The notes below the pieces were generated by a model, which had not been told where the DNA came from, ran no database searches, and saw only the letters and a program-made list of their open reading frames with translations. Both the position numbers and the translations under genes were made by a program. Positions 1 through 12,700 of a stretch of DNA of 64,000 nucleotides are shown here, in pieces (the first letter of the stretch is position 1; each line of letters opens with the position of its first letter). This stretch comes from Plasmopara viticola (Eukaryota > Oomycota > Peronosporomycetes > Peronosporales > Peronosporaceae). The stretch spans positions 310,001 to 374,000 of the forward strand of contig MBPM02000055.1 in assembly GCA_001695595.3 (NCBI GenBank), read 5' to 3'.

Positions 1-1
1 G

Positions 2-1358
2 CTACTGACACTCACGACCGCTTTTCAGCACTTGCTGCATAGCACAAAGACTCCGTCATGGCTTTTAGCAGGGGGTGGAAAACGCGTGGCGGTAGGACTA
101 GTGCGTTGTAGACTCTAGACGGGATTAAAGTGCAACCTTCTTGTGCTGTGCAGGACCTCTCGACGTTTCTATCGGTGCTGTCCCAGCAGCTACACAATGC
201 AGCAAGCATTCCAGTACGCATACGACAGTATTATCGGATCACCAAGACGAGACGACTCGCCCGCCAAGAAAGTAGGCTCTGCTTCGACTCTTTGCTATCA
301 TCTACGTGGTTGACAAAATTCTGTCTTCTATTTCTACAGGACTGGCACTTCTCCAAGTTTGCAACTTGATGTGCTTTCTATTGCTTGACATGCTTTTAGG
401 GCGCGTGGTCCTGGCCTATGTTGTGGCGTCACCACACTTGCAAGCCTTACTCAAGTGCGCTCTCTGTTAGCAATCCACCTTGCGCTAGAATCAGTGCTCA
501 CGCTTTTGTCTCCTTGTTACCAGCTCTCCGAATGTGGTGGTAGAGCTTTTGCGTACCAATGTCGAGTGGCTGATGGGCGCACCCGCGGGTTTCAAGTTGA
601 ACAAGCCCATGGCGTCGATTCTAGGCAACAGCATCCTCCTATGGCTGCATTTGTGGAGTTTTCTGTTCGAGCACTTCATGGCTGTAGCAAAGAGTATTCC
701 TCTAAGTTGGTGGCTTCTACGAGCTATTCAATGGATGGGCATGACGCTCCAATTGACGTGCCTAGCAGGAGTTGTGAACCTCATGACGTGGCATTCCCAT
801 TGGGTCTATCTCTACTTTGCGAAGCTGAATCGTCTCCAGTTTGGGTTGTTCTCGTCGCTATCCAAGCTCTTTTTGGGAAAGAAGAACAACGTGCTGCGGC
901 ATCGCGTGGACACGTGCGAGTACGACGTCGGACAGCTACTGCTGGGCACGCTCTTCTTCACTGTTTTAACGTTTCTCGTGACGACGAATCTCGTTTTCTT
1001 TGTCTTTTTCGCGGCCGTGCATGGCGGTATCGAACTTTTATTGGTTCTGCTGTGGCTACCAGTCGTGCTTCTGACATCACTTCCCTTAGCCTCACTGGTT
1101 TATCGGGCATGGAATCCTAGTTTCTTTATCGTTGGCATGGAAGTACGAACGTGTGAGGGACCAACAGGCACTCACACTATCGTAGAACATGTGGGCGTAG
1201 GTCGTCAGTCACCGCTATTGGATGCTCAGCATCGAATAGCGCTGCGACAAGTGTTTGCGTCGTGGGAAGCCAGCAACAAAGTGACTGGTACCGACGCCAT
1301 TTTCCAGCTCGTACCCATCACTTCCAGCTATTCGGCGCAGTTTACCAGGTTTGTTTGA
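2..1358 (+). CDS. PIGQ: PIG-Q / Gpi1, subunit of GPI-GlcNAc transferase (5' end outside window)
   Basis: Gpi1/PIG-Q is a membrane subunit of the ER complex that moves N-acetylglucosamine onto phosphatidylinositol, the first step of GPI-anchor synthesis. Exons that restore frame are 2-91, 154-271, 340-454 and 524-1358. The first continues upstream of the window, so the N-terminus is missing. The last exon carries the Gpi1 signature: WLMGAPAGFKLNKP, then a hydrophobic block, then LRHRVDTCEYDVGQLLLGT followed by a strongly hydrophobic pair of segments. These are the best conserved blocks of the family. The reading frame closes with TGA at 1356-1358; a further 3' exon was looked for and none was convincing. 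The most upstream piece (2-91) rests only on an open frame and matching splice phase. Family assignment is firm. Confidence 0.88.
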
Positions 1359-2498
1359 TTAGTGTTTAGAGTGATGGGTTGGTCTTACATGTTATTGTTA
1401 AAATGCTGGAACAAGACTGCGTAGATACTTCCAAGCAGTGGGTGCGCGCTACTCGCTGGCTGTCATTGTAAAAGCGTGTCTGTTTGGAAGCACTGAGGTT
1501 GCCCAAGTTCCCTTGAGCGTTTTATTAAGCTTCTTGGAATGACTTTGGCGAATTAGTCGCCACGTATGAGAACCTCGTTTCTAAGAAATTATTGGTCGGG
1601 TTGAAAACGTTCCTGTGCGGCACGGTCTACTAGAGTATGAGTTGACAGTCACGCACGCAAGTGTCCAATTGAGTAAACTCTGCTAATGATACCATCTATA
1701 TGAATGCTGTTCAATACAATGAAGAAGTGTATTGCGCTTTATCTCGTAAATCGCTCTTTTTCTATAAAACGCAAGCGTTAGTTTGGCGTCGAGCTGTATC
1801 AATTGTCACAAGGACTGATCCGAAGTAAACTGATTTTACTGACAGAGAAAGATGTCTTTGCGATTAAGGCCAACACCCGTATTGAAGCTACAATTTGCAG
1901 TACTTGCATTTTAAAGTTGCTGCAAATGGTGCGAAGCTAGTCGAACAGCACAACACGGTGGGATTTCGAGCATTTGGCAGAAGTACCTCGAAACCATAAG
2001 GAAAAAGACGTGGGCACAGCACAGGAGATGAAAATGCAGTGGCAGACGTAAACTCTGTCCTCTGGATACATCGCAGTTGTTCCGGTTTTTTCCATCTCAA
2101 ATCTTGTGTGAGTACATTTGCAACGTCGCTGCATATGCTCAGTGCCGCAACATGACGTTTATTTCTCTTCTCTTCGCGCCATTGCTGCAGCGCTACTTAT
2201 AATGACATTACCAAGCCGCAGCCTTCCCTCGTGTGCCAACAAGGAATCTACAAAATCTACCACCTCAAAGCCCAATGGGCGCAACTCAAGCATCAGCACA
2301 CAGGTGCACCACACAGCAACATTGTTCGTTAGAGCACTCTTGCGTGCCTTGCGTTGCTCAATGTCCAACAAGAATTTCTCAGGGATAACAGGAGTGGCCA
2401 GCGTAAGTCAATGGCCCCCACAAGTACTCGACGTATGGAAGAATAGCTCCACAAACTTCTTCCACTCAACAATATACGCCAGAGTTTAGTAAAGGCAC
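1359..2498. other. Intergenic, with an unexplained open frame on the minus strand
   Basis: No gene could be assigned. On the minus strand, from about 2460 down to 2159, one frame reads like protein (WKKFVELFFHTS, then LLDIEQRKARKSALTNN, then ELRPLGFEVVDFVDSLLAH). A single TGA interrupts it near 2416. The stretch follows the C-terminus of the gene at 2499-4675 on the same strand. No splice pair was found that joins the two in phase. The rest (1359-2150) is AT-rich with no open frame of note. Confidence 0.4.
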
Positions 2499-4675
2499 TC
2501 ACGTGTCAGCATGAGCTTGATGGTGCTCCTTCTTTTCATGCGTTTGAAGCAAGGCCTTGAGGTTCTCTTGAACGAGACTGGCCACACGACACTCGATATC
2601 TCCGTGACTCTGCACTTCTTGCTGTTGTGAGTGATAAGCTTTCAGCTTTGCATTGACCTGGGCCTCTACCTGCTGCGAGAGCTTGTGTTCCTGCTGTCTG
2701 AGCTGCTCACACAACTTGTCCCGATCGGTCTGAAGGAGATAGAGCTGTTGTCTCAAGTGGTTCACTTCCGTTGCCAGATGCTGCACTTGCTGGGTCGCAA
2801 GCACCAGCTTCATGGGAAAATTGTGATCAATGCGAAAGAGGTCGAGAGCAGGATACGTGACGACCAGCGTCACTTCATCATGGACCCCGTCCGTACCTTC
2901 ACTTCTTGCCTTCTTCTCAGCAGTCGATGTGACCAAGTGCACTTCGCCCTTTTCAGACGCTGGTTTCGACTCGGCCGTCACGCGGGCTTCAGGCCCAACG
3001 ATGACGACAGCATCGTTTTGACTACTTAAGGATCGAAACAGCGCTGTCAATACACTGCGAGTAGGTACACGCGTGTCAATCTTAGCCCCCGGTAGCTCCA
3101 TGACGTCGACAAAAGTGCACTCGCGCTGCTCGTTCGATGCCATTTTCTGGAGCCAGATCGTGTAAAGTGGCGGCTTGTCCGCCGACACGGTGACCTTGAG
3201 GTGGTACTTGGTCTCGTAATCTGGAGGCAATACCACATGCGTGAGTTCCATAGATCCTTGCGCAGCAGGGCACGCATCCTCAGCCACACACGGAAACAAG
3301 GGGCGAGCTGATGAAGTACTTGTCGAAAACTGGTCAAGCGAAGGTGAAGCTGCAATCGCGACGGGCCCAAGGCTGTTCGACTCTTGTGCACAAAAAGACG
3401 CCGCAGCGACTCCTTCTTTCTGGTCATCAAGTGGTAGGCTTGACGCTTCAGCCCCGTTTGCGACAAGAGATCGAATCCGTTTACCTCGTGAGTCCAATCT
3501 TGATGGTGGTCGACACGGGGGCGATTCGCTAAACTCTGCAACACCGAGCGCAATGCCGTTGTCATCACTGGCATTCGACCATCTAGTATGAGCATTGGCT
3601 GGACTCGATCCGACGCTATGGACGGACGAATTGGCTTCCTTTTCCGTAAGAACTGTCCCGCTTTTTCCTTTCTTTCGCGCTAAGTTGACTGCAGCCTTCC
3701 GTTGGCCCTCGAGTTGACTCAACCCCTTGGCATGACTGGAATTAACACTTGCCTTATTCTTGGGCTGTTTTTCCAACAAAAGCATCTCAATACTGCGCTT
3801 CTTGTGCGATGTCGTCAACAATGGGCGTGGCTTTTGGTAATTTCCATTGCACTTCTCTGCATCGCCGGGATCGCGCGCTAGCTTCCCTTCACCTTTGCAA
3901 TTTAACGTAAATGGACTTTGGCTTGGCTGATTCGATCGCGCTTTCTTCTTTGGCTTCTCTTTGATCGTCGATCTATCCTCTAAAGCATCTTCCTCCTCGC
4001 TACTTTTAGACTCGTCGTCACTTGACTCGTCTTTGACCCACTCCTCCTCTTCCGAACTTTGTTCCATGTCAATAGTAGCCTCGGAACTTTCGTTGCCAGT
4101 GTCTCTTTCACTCGTGTCGGAGAAGATTGCAATGGGATTCTGGACAGAGTTGCCCACCTTGTTTCTATCCACGCGCCGTCGATGTCGCTTGTTCTTCCGC
4201 TGCGTCCTTACCGTCCGATCCTTGTCACTATAGTCACTATTGATGTCACGTGTCGTCTGACTCGCTCGCATACTACTGCTGCTACTTCGGCTCCGTACTC
4301 GTCGCTTGCGATGCGCATGGCCCGCAAGACCAGGAGACGGCACCTTGTCGTCCCCAAAGATTTTCATCTTTCGCGCATAAGCAACGAGCTCTGCTTCACC
4401 AAGAAAGTAGTCGACGCCCTGCTTGTGCTCCTCGTTCCGTGGATTCTTGCCGGGTTTAATGTAATAATGATCGTAGCTCAACGGAGGTCCAGGCCGAAAC
4501 GTCCAGCCCTGTCTAGAAAAGTGCATCTTTACGTCTCGAAAGTTGTACACACCATGAGAAAGCTCTATAAAACATGAGAAAGAAGACAAGAGTGAGCGCT
4601 TTCTTGCTGGAGCGAAGTGGATGACAGCAACGAGTCGCACGAACCGTGACGCTTGCGGCGCTCGTCTTGGTCCAT
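2499..4675 (-). CDS. Oomycete-type acidic, coiled-coil protein of unknown function (about 698 aa)
   Basis: Two exons: 4645-4675 (start MDQDERRKRH) and 2499-4564, joined across an intron at 4565-4644 that restores phase. An ATG-less extension of the frame upstream reads through that intron and was not used. Near residues 25-75 is a compact aromatic/glycine block (GWTFRPGPPLSYDHYY, then GVDYFLGEAELVAYARKM), a pattern I associate with oomycete proteins. A long low-complexity part follows: basic and serine-rich, then strongly acidic (SSEEEEWVKDESSDDE). Residues from about 500 form a second ordered region, and the last 110 or so form a Gln/Leu-rich coiled coil. The composition suggests a nuclear or chromatin-associated protein, which is inference. 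A strong splice donor (GTGAGT, minus strand from 2502) overlaps the stop, so the C-terminus could differ. Confidence 0.65.
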
Positions 4676-6229
4676 GAATGGTAATAATCGTCATAAAGCA
4701 ATACCTTTTTTGACGAATTAAAAATGTTCGAGACAAATGAACAATTTTGTTTAACTTACTACAAAATTCACCATAGCTACAAGCTTCTTTTTTGATACGA
4801 CGAAAAGGAGATTTTCAAATGAAAAAGCGATAGAGGCGCGTATTGCGAACAAACATCCCGCGATGTGTCGTCAATGCCGCTCAGGATAGTATTTGAGACG
4901 GTGTCAACAGGTCGGTCTCCCTGTCAGCTCATTGTAACATCGCACCAAATTGCGCAGGTTTGTCCATTATGGGATGATTACGTTGCTTTATAAAGTGCAC
5001 AACGAACAATATTATCTAAGGGGTCATTGTAGGTCAAAGCGAGGTGAAGGGCAAAATCCTTTAATAATTGCTTCTCCAGTAGCAAACGTTACGGTTGGGC
5101 AAATATCGGCAAATCTGTATCGAACCAAATTGTAAGTCGCCTTCTTTAGAAGCACAAACAAGTAGTCACAGCAAAGACAATATGACACGATCACCTAGGA
5201 CCTTCCACATAAAAGGCATATACGATCTTCCGGTCAGTGTCTCTTCACCATACTTATTACCATTAAAAGACGGCTGCAATTGCAGCTCCTCCAATTGCTT
5301 TGAAGCTATAACAAGTCATCTTTATGAAAGCAACCTATGATAAAGCGGTCAGGTATGGTAGCTCGTGTACTGTGAGGTTTAAGACGGCGAAGCTATAGCT
5401 TTCACATTTGTCGGAGAAATAAGCCATCTTTCAACATGATAAATCGTCCATCATCGGCATTATTAAGCTGGGTCCTTACTTTATACATCATGATTTGAAT
5501 TGCCTCTTTTTTAATCCTGCTGCCTGGTCGCTAATTGTTCGGTGCAAAGAAGATAACTCTTAGAGCGTTCATGATCATATTCATCTTGACTTGTTTAAAA
5601 AGAGGCTCTCCAATATTAGAGCTAGAACCTTTAAGAAATCACGAATGTGTTTACGAAATTCACGTCTGCCGTTGCTTGCTGGCATGAAAACGCGAGCGCT
5701 GATAGAACGCAAAGCTTGTCATAAAGGACGTGTGTCTCGCCGGCTTTTTATGTGTTTTAAACGACTTTACAAGTAAGTATCCCGGCTTCCAGAGTAATGG
5801 ACTGCAAACTCTACGCGCACTTGATCAGCCCCAATCAATACTCCGTCAGTGGCAAGCTCTACCACTATTGCTTACAAGAGTAAGACATCGAGGGCGAAAA
5901 AAAGATGGACCACTTTCACCTGTTGGTAATTAACATTTACGGCTGGATGGCAAAGCATCAGCACAAGATTTTCATTGTTTGCATAAACAAAGAATCAAGA
6001 CTCACTGTATATAGGATCCCAGTGGATCGAGATATGAGCCTTTCGACTTGACGCCGAGCGCTGTTTGGTCTAATATCTGGATATCTTACCTTGGTGTGGC
6101 GCAGCTAGACTGCCCCGAGCCATAGATAACTTGGTACCATTCGCTTTGCTTCTCTCAAAGCTTTAGTGACTGATGAACCCACCTCTTCAACAAGAATGCA
6201 ATTGGCGCTAACACTGGATGTAATTCAGC

Positions 6230-6815
6230 GTGCTGGAAATTAAAATATCGAAACATAATGCTGATGGTACAAGGACAGAATTCTATATGTAGGGGCATGA
6301 GAGGTGCTAGCAGCAAACAGCATTTGCTGCATGCCGGTGACGGCATGACCGGCGCTAAGGCGATTTCCGACGAGTCTCTACCTCTGCGCTTAAAGTGGCG
6401 CATTAAGTACTAAGCAATGCTCATGAGAAGCAAAATTCACTGCATGCCTGTGATGTTTTGTTGACGCTAAGCAATTTGCTTTAGAAACAGGGGCACGTGC
6501 CCTACTAAATATATCTCGCAAGACATGTAATTCACTTTGTGTCAAAAGTGCGAATGGCCCGAGCCAAGGCAGTACGGGCAAAGCCTTATCACTGCACTTT
6601 GAATGGCTTGTTAACCACTAAGTAGTGCTCGTAGAGGATAGCACCTACTGCATGCCGTTGGTGGGTGGCTGACTTTTATTTAAGGCTTCGGGAGCGAGGC
6701 CTTGTCGATCCACATAAAATGGCACAGTCGCCACCAATTAAAGCCTATGGAGAACAGCGCCTGCTGCACACCATGTACACAATGGGTGCCTGTAGGTCAT
6801 AGCACTAAGGACGTG
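6230..6815. repeat. Diverged tandem repeat, about four copies
   Basis: A motif close to CTGCATGCC occurs at 6327, 6440 and 6648, and a variant (CTGCACACC) at 6764. Spacings are 113, 208 and 116 bases. Each is preceded by a related stretch containing 'actaag..tgctc..gag..gca' or 'gaacagcgc' and by an A/T-rich 'attaa' element. The copies are too diverged to define exact unit borders. No protein reading explains the periodicity. Confidence 0.4.
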
Positions 6816-9661
6816 GCTCTTTTGATGAACGTCATATTGCATGTTTCACACTAAACAACACACTTCTTAAATAATATTTGCTTTATGTCAGGCTTGACGT
6901 TGTCGGCCACAAGGTGCTGCCCTTCTAGTTTTGTGAAGCAACTCGCTGAAGTAACCATCGATGTATCAATGAACAATAGTGTTGTCACGAATGCGAGACA
7001 TAGAGTCTTCGAGAGACCGTCAGTCTTGTCGATGAGAAGGCATTGCACGGTGCTCACTCAATTTTCTATCTTTCACAATGATGACTTAATGTAGACAAGT
7101 CGGAATATGACGATAGCGCTTGGCACTTCACCTTTATCAAAGAAGACAGTGGTACAGTCAAAGGTTAAATGAACCAGGAGCACATTTATCCGTAAATACT
7201 TTGTATAAGCTGGATAAAATTCTCATGGCAGAACGTGAAAGGTCTCATAAAGCCGGCATCATAGCCGTTACAAATACCAAATTACCTCACTATTGCTTAG
7301 AGCGATTTTGGAAGACAATAAAAATAACTTAGTGCATAATAATTATCTTCAATCCCAAAGGATCCACTAAACGTTTGGAGCACCGGGTTGTGATTTCGCA
7401 GGACCCAGCTTGACGTCAGCACTTGATAGGAGCGCACGCTATAAATTTAGTGCTAGGAGCAAATGTTATGTATGATGGCAGTTGCTTATACCAAAGAAGC
7501 AATGTAAATGCTCTACTTTCGTGCAGCGTGTAAGTCAGGTAAGTCCTAACATTCGAACTCAGCATATCGTATCAGGAAGCAGTATGGCAGTCGGCGCTCT
7601 GTACACACTTACAATAACAGATGCCAATTTAAAGTGCGCTCAACTCAGACGAAGGATTTTGTCAACTTTGTACGCGAATGAGTGATGCACTATTGACCGC
7701 GGTCGGCGCTTTAAATTGTGCTGTTGGATCTGTAATTGATGCCTTGAGGGTTCGTTTTTAAACGTGCTAGTGACGCTTGACTGTCTTTGGCAAGACCTAG
7801 CAGATTTATGCACAGACTTAGATCATTCGTACTTATATTTATTATTGTGCAGATCACGTAAAGATAGACATGAAAAGGCACATTTCGAGAACATGCGCAC
7901 AAATAAGCTTTATGTTAGTGATGCTAAGGACATCGGCGGCGCAAAAAATCGATTTTGTGGTGCTTCAATGATATGCAAGAGAAGCGGGTAGATCGTACAA
8001 AGATCAAGGCCACTGAAAATTTATTGGTCAGAAAAAATTAGCACATAGTCATGAGACAGCGTCGATTGTCTAGGATCGAGATCTTCCTTTAACGAGCTAA
8101 TTTAAACAAGTTCTTTTAGGTAGCTTGGAGCCAGTGAACAATCTGTAGATCGAGGGGCGAATATAGCGAGTGGGACGCGTCGTCGAGGATGTAACGGGCA
8201 GCGTGCGCACGGAAACGTCAAAGCATTGAAGCCGAGTAGTAGGGTCATGCTTTACCTTGCCGAGCGAAGCAATCCCCGATTTCTTTGCTAATACTACTGC
8301 TACTACACCAACTGACACGATCCATCCTCATTTTGAAATGAGCCGACGGAATGGACGCTCATTTTTTTAGAAAAAGTTTGAGCTATCTTGGTCATTTGCG
8401 ATACATCTAGAGCTCGAGGCGCGAGAGTCTCCAGTAGGTGAAAAGTTTTATGAAATCGTGACTTCATCCTATTTTGCTAGGTTCTGGCGATGAATGTGTA
8501 AGTATTACACACATAAAACTACGATTCTAAGGGTTAAGATGCTCTCTTATACGGAAATCAGCAGCATTTAGAGTTGGTAGTACACGCAAACGTACAATAT
8601 TATGAAAAGCCATAATTTCGTCGAGGGAACTTGTGGATAGGCAAAGAGATTGCGATATATCAAACAAATTGACTGATGCTATTAGTGCGAGCGGTAGATA
8701 TACGTCAGTTTTTTTCGGTTGAACAGCGAAAGCTTTTGGCGAGAATATAAACCTTGGTGTGGAAAATATAAGATTTTTGACCGCATGGCGTCAATGTTTG
8801 ACATCCACATGGACAAAAATGCTTGACTGTTTGCTAGATAAGCACGAGCCCTCGATCATTTAGCGAGACACAACAATAGGTGTCAGCCGTTTGTTCTGGT
8901 ACAGCAACGCTTTGATGAGTTTTGATTTGACCCGTTGTGCATGCACCTCTTTTCGAAGAAAGCCTAAGCGATTATAAGCCGAAAAAATGAATATGGGAGG
9001 TCACAAAAATACGGATATTCCCACGAAGGAAGACAAGACGACGATTTTAAAGTGTATTTAGAAGATAATCAACTATGCTTGTAGCACTGGCTGCCGCTCA
9101 AGCTCTAACGATAGCGCAGTTTCGAAGATATGTACCAACTGCGGGAAACAAGTGGATGGCAAACTATTTATAGGCCAGACATAGTAAGATTTAAGGTTTT
9201 ACGATGGAAGCCCCTCTTTGTGAAATAAATGCATTTCTCGGTAAGACGAACTTGTCTTATATTAGCTGTAAAAGCAGTGTAATTTGCATCTTGGCTCCAT
9301 CATATAGAAAAGTGAGACTCAAGATCGATTTCGCAACAGGCACAAAATACTGTGGTTGACTAGTGCAACAAAAGCTGCGTAATTTATCGATGTGGAAAGT
9401 CGACTTTCTGTAATCGTCATCAACTTTCTGTGTTCCAAACTCGGACGTATAGTGGCAGCTAGGTCATGTCCGGAACAAGACTAATAGCGCTTTGGTAGCT
9501 GCACAAATATCGACTCTGACGAAAGTCGTACTTCGTAAATCATTTTGGGGTCTACGTTGTACAGGTACCGGATTTCAAACTAAACTGCAGAGGTAGATAC
9601 ACCCTCATTTTGCCAGGCGTCTTCCTATACAAGAGGTTAGGGGGACCACCAGAGGTATTAA

Positions 9662-9725
9662 ATGCCCAGGTCAACTGACCTGGGCATACGTTAGTATATA
9701 CTTACATGTATTTATATACTAACGT
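9662..9725. repeat. Two back-to-back perfect inverted repeats (hairpins)
   Basis: Arm pair one is ATGCCCAGGTCA at 9662-9673 and its exact complement at 9676-9687, with a 2-base loop. Arm pair two starts at the next base: ACGTTAGTATATA at 9688-9700 and its exact complement at 9713-9725, with a 12-base loop. Both are perfect over 12 and 13 bp in otherwise decayed DNA. They follow a GGTTAGGGGGACC stretch and precede an AATAAA-like signal near 9855, so they may belong to the end of a solo LTR or a small transposon. No target duplication was found. Confidence 0.7.
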
Positions 9726-12700
9726 TCACAACGAATGTGACTGCGTATTACGACACTACTACATAGCTTGGCACAAGTGTATGTATTATCGACAAATGTA
9801 GGTGACGAACAACGTATTTGGCTGCTTTGTAGATATAAGCAAACCCTAAGAAAATAAAAGCCTTCTCAACTTGGTCTACACCTTTGAGTAGTGTAAGCGT
9901 GTCCATGACTTCTCCGTCAAAAGGTATTGTACAGGAGAAAACTCGTCGCAAAATTTTTGTGCTAAAATGCAACGAATGGCAACCATCTCAAGCTTATAAT
10001 AAGCTAAACCGTGAAACGGTTTCTGCACAAAATTCTGGTTAAGTGGAGGATCTGCTTGTGTATAGCAAGTCCGACTGCATTTTGTATAGTGCACTGCCTT
10101 TAGTCGATGTCTACTATCAAATCCAAACGATAAAACGGAATTTATGATGTCGGAAATAAGTACGTCGCACTAGTCTTAAGGAAATGGCAAGATGGCTGTC
10201 ACTCCTCACAAAAATATGATTTTTGGATTGAATAAGTGCCTTTCACTTTAAATGTACGTGTTGAAGTGCTTTTGCGCAGGAATGATACTAACCTGGCCAG
10301 TCTTAACAGGACTAAATGCTCCGTCGACGAGCGGATTAAAAAATACATATATCGGACACAATTTAGAGCCTTAGCGCGATATTTTGAAGCGGGCTAAAAT
10401 ACCACAGTCGCGAGGTTACTCTCTTGGAATCAACCGCAGCTACATCGATGTGAGTGAACAGACGGGCTACTTCACTATAGAGTGAATACGGCAGATCATA
10501 CCCGAGTTATTGTTCCCAACGTAAAAGAGTTGCATACGATATACATTAGGAGGTACACGATGAACCAGCTCGTGGACCTTAAGGCTGACTCCGCGCTGGT
10601 GGCATTCTGTATATTAGGACCTGTAAGTCTAAGAATGAAGCGCACAGCTTGAGAATTTGGTTCCCTTATAGATCCTACCAGTACGAGTGGAGTACCCAAA
10701 GGACATAAGCCTCGACTGTATCGTTAACTTACCGGGTGTACAAGGCATTATATTTATTGTATTTAAAGCAGATTACCTAAGCAAAATGTTCCATTTGGGA
10801 ACTGCTACAGTCAGTACAATTGTGAGGGAGAGAGCATGGCTATTTCAAGACGGCAATCAGACCTGAGGTTTATCGCTGCGTTGCTATCATCTATTGTGAC
10901 CCGCTTCAAAATTGCCAATTTAAAGCCTTTAATTCTCAGAAAAATACCTTTCTTAGTCTACAAACTACTGGATTTGAACATGGCGACGACTTTTTTTGAG
11001 AATGAATGTCTCGCTCTTGCGGCACTCGTCCTCTTCAGGAGAGGAAAAGTGGACGACGTTTCAGCATCATGCGGTGCACAGGATGCTCTTCGCTTCGATA
11101 GCACTTGAGACTGACGTATGGAGGACGCGAACTATGAGCTAAAGAGCCGTAATACCGATGATCTCGACAGTCTACACCAATACTTACACAGGATGTTGCA
11201 GCCCCAATGTTTCAGGACTCGTCCGACAAGTGGCTGGCCTCAAGTGCATAATCGCATCGCTCTACAAGCGAGCCGCTCGACTTGCGCCTTCAAGACAGAA
11301 ATTGTAGCACTCTTGCTCAGAATGAAGTTTGACCCGATTAATGCGTCGGTCCCATGTGACTGTTTCCGAGGGCATGATTAAGCTCATGCAGAGCGACGAA
11401 TGCGTTTGCGTCCACTTAAAATCGGCAAACGTATACGCTGAGCTCCTTTTGGCTATTTACGATAAAAAGCAGGTGTAGTCTAGTCTTAAAGACTACAAAA
11501 ATGCATTTGAAAATAGATTTAAAGACATCATTCTACCGAATGTCCGAGTCCAAACTGCCTTGTTCTTTTTTTTCGGTTAGTAAGTTCCGCTAGAACGCCT
11601 TGGCTTCCGTTCATTCTCTCGGTTATATGTCTTGCTACACTAAGTCTGCGCGCCACAGTAAGCATCGAGAAAGAAATGATCTGAGTAAGAAAATTGGGTA
11701 TCTCTGTTTTGTGGTGGTGCTAACAGAGCAGTAACGATAATTGACGTTGATACTGGGGAAGGCATTAGTAGCCTTATTCCGTGCTCAAAATCCGAGTAAG
11801 AGCGAGCTAGTGACTCTAAGCTTGCGCTCGGAGCTTAGACTCTTATCGCCTGGGTTAAAAGTATACCGAAGCAGAGATATCGCGGAGGTAAGCTGCCTCC
11901 AATCTACCGGGTAAATAAGTTGATATCTAAGCTGACGGAAGTATAGCTTTCAGCAATTGGGATTCTGTAGGTTTACCTAAACTCAGAATAGGACGTGTTG
12001 TGAATTTGTAATGGTGGCAAGCTGATGTGGGATTTTCCATATCGGGTGTAGGCTTTCTTGTTCTAAGAGTCTTACGATGCTGAGTAAAGCTCATTAAAAG
12101 AACTGTGTACGGCAATGAAATACGCGCCGCCGTATGGGTACGCTGAAAAGGTTTCTATTAAACTCAGTGGCGCTAATGGGTAACACATTTTAATAAGTCT
12201 TCGCGCTGCGAGAAGCGGGTGAGCATACTATTAGGCGCCATTATATACAGCAGCCGAATATTACCTATCTTAAAGGTTTCATTCTCAGGCCTTTCGCATG
12301 ATAAAGATACTGACGACCTTTTGAGGCGTTTTTTTCGGGCAGTGGATCTACTTTGATAGCATTGTCACTAGCTTGAGGTTCTTTCGTAGCCTTAGAGAGC
12401 AAAGATCAGCCGATTGTTTGCCGTAGCACCTGCTGAGCTCCTCACTATTTTCGTCACTTGAAAGTAGATGGATCTACAAACCACCAAGCGAGGGAGAGCA
12501 TTAGATGCTTTTCACCGTCGCAGTGAAGTGAGAGGCTATTTAAGAGCCTTTCTTCCTTATCAGCTGTCTGATGGGCAGGTTTTAAAGGCATGACGCTCAC
12601 GGGACAGGCGCAGTCTCTACAGACGCAGCTATCGTTGCTGGAGTTAGGCACGAAGGCCGCTTTAATGCAGTGGCCCCTTCGAAAAATTAAGGCAACCTTC

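Noticed and set aside
455..1120. Plus-strand open frame of 221 codons overlapping PIG-Q
   Set aside because: It begins inside a PIG-Q intron and runs out of frame with the Gpi1 signature. It is a shadow frame.
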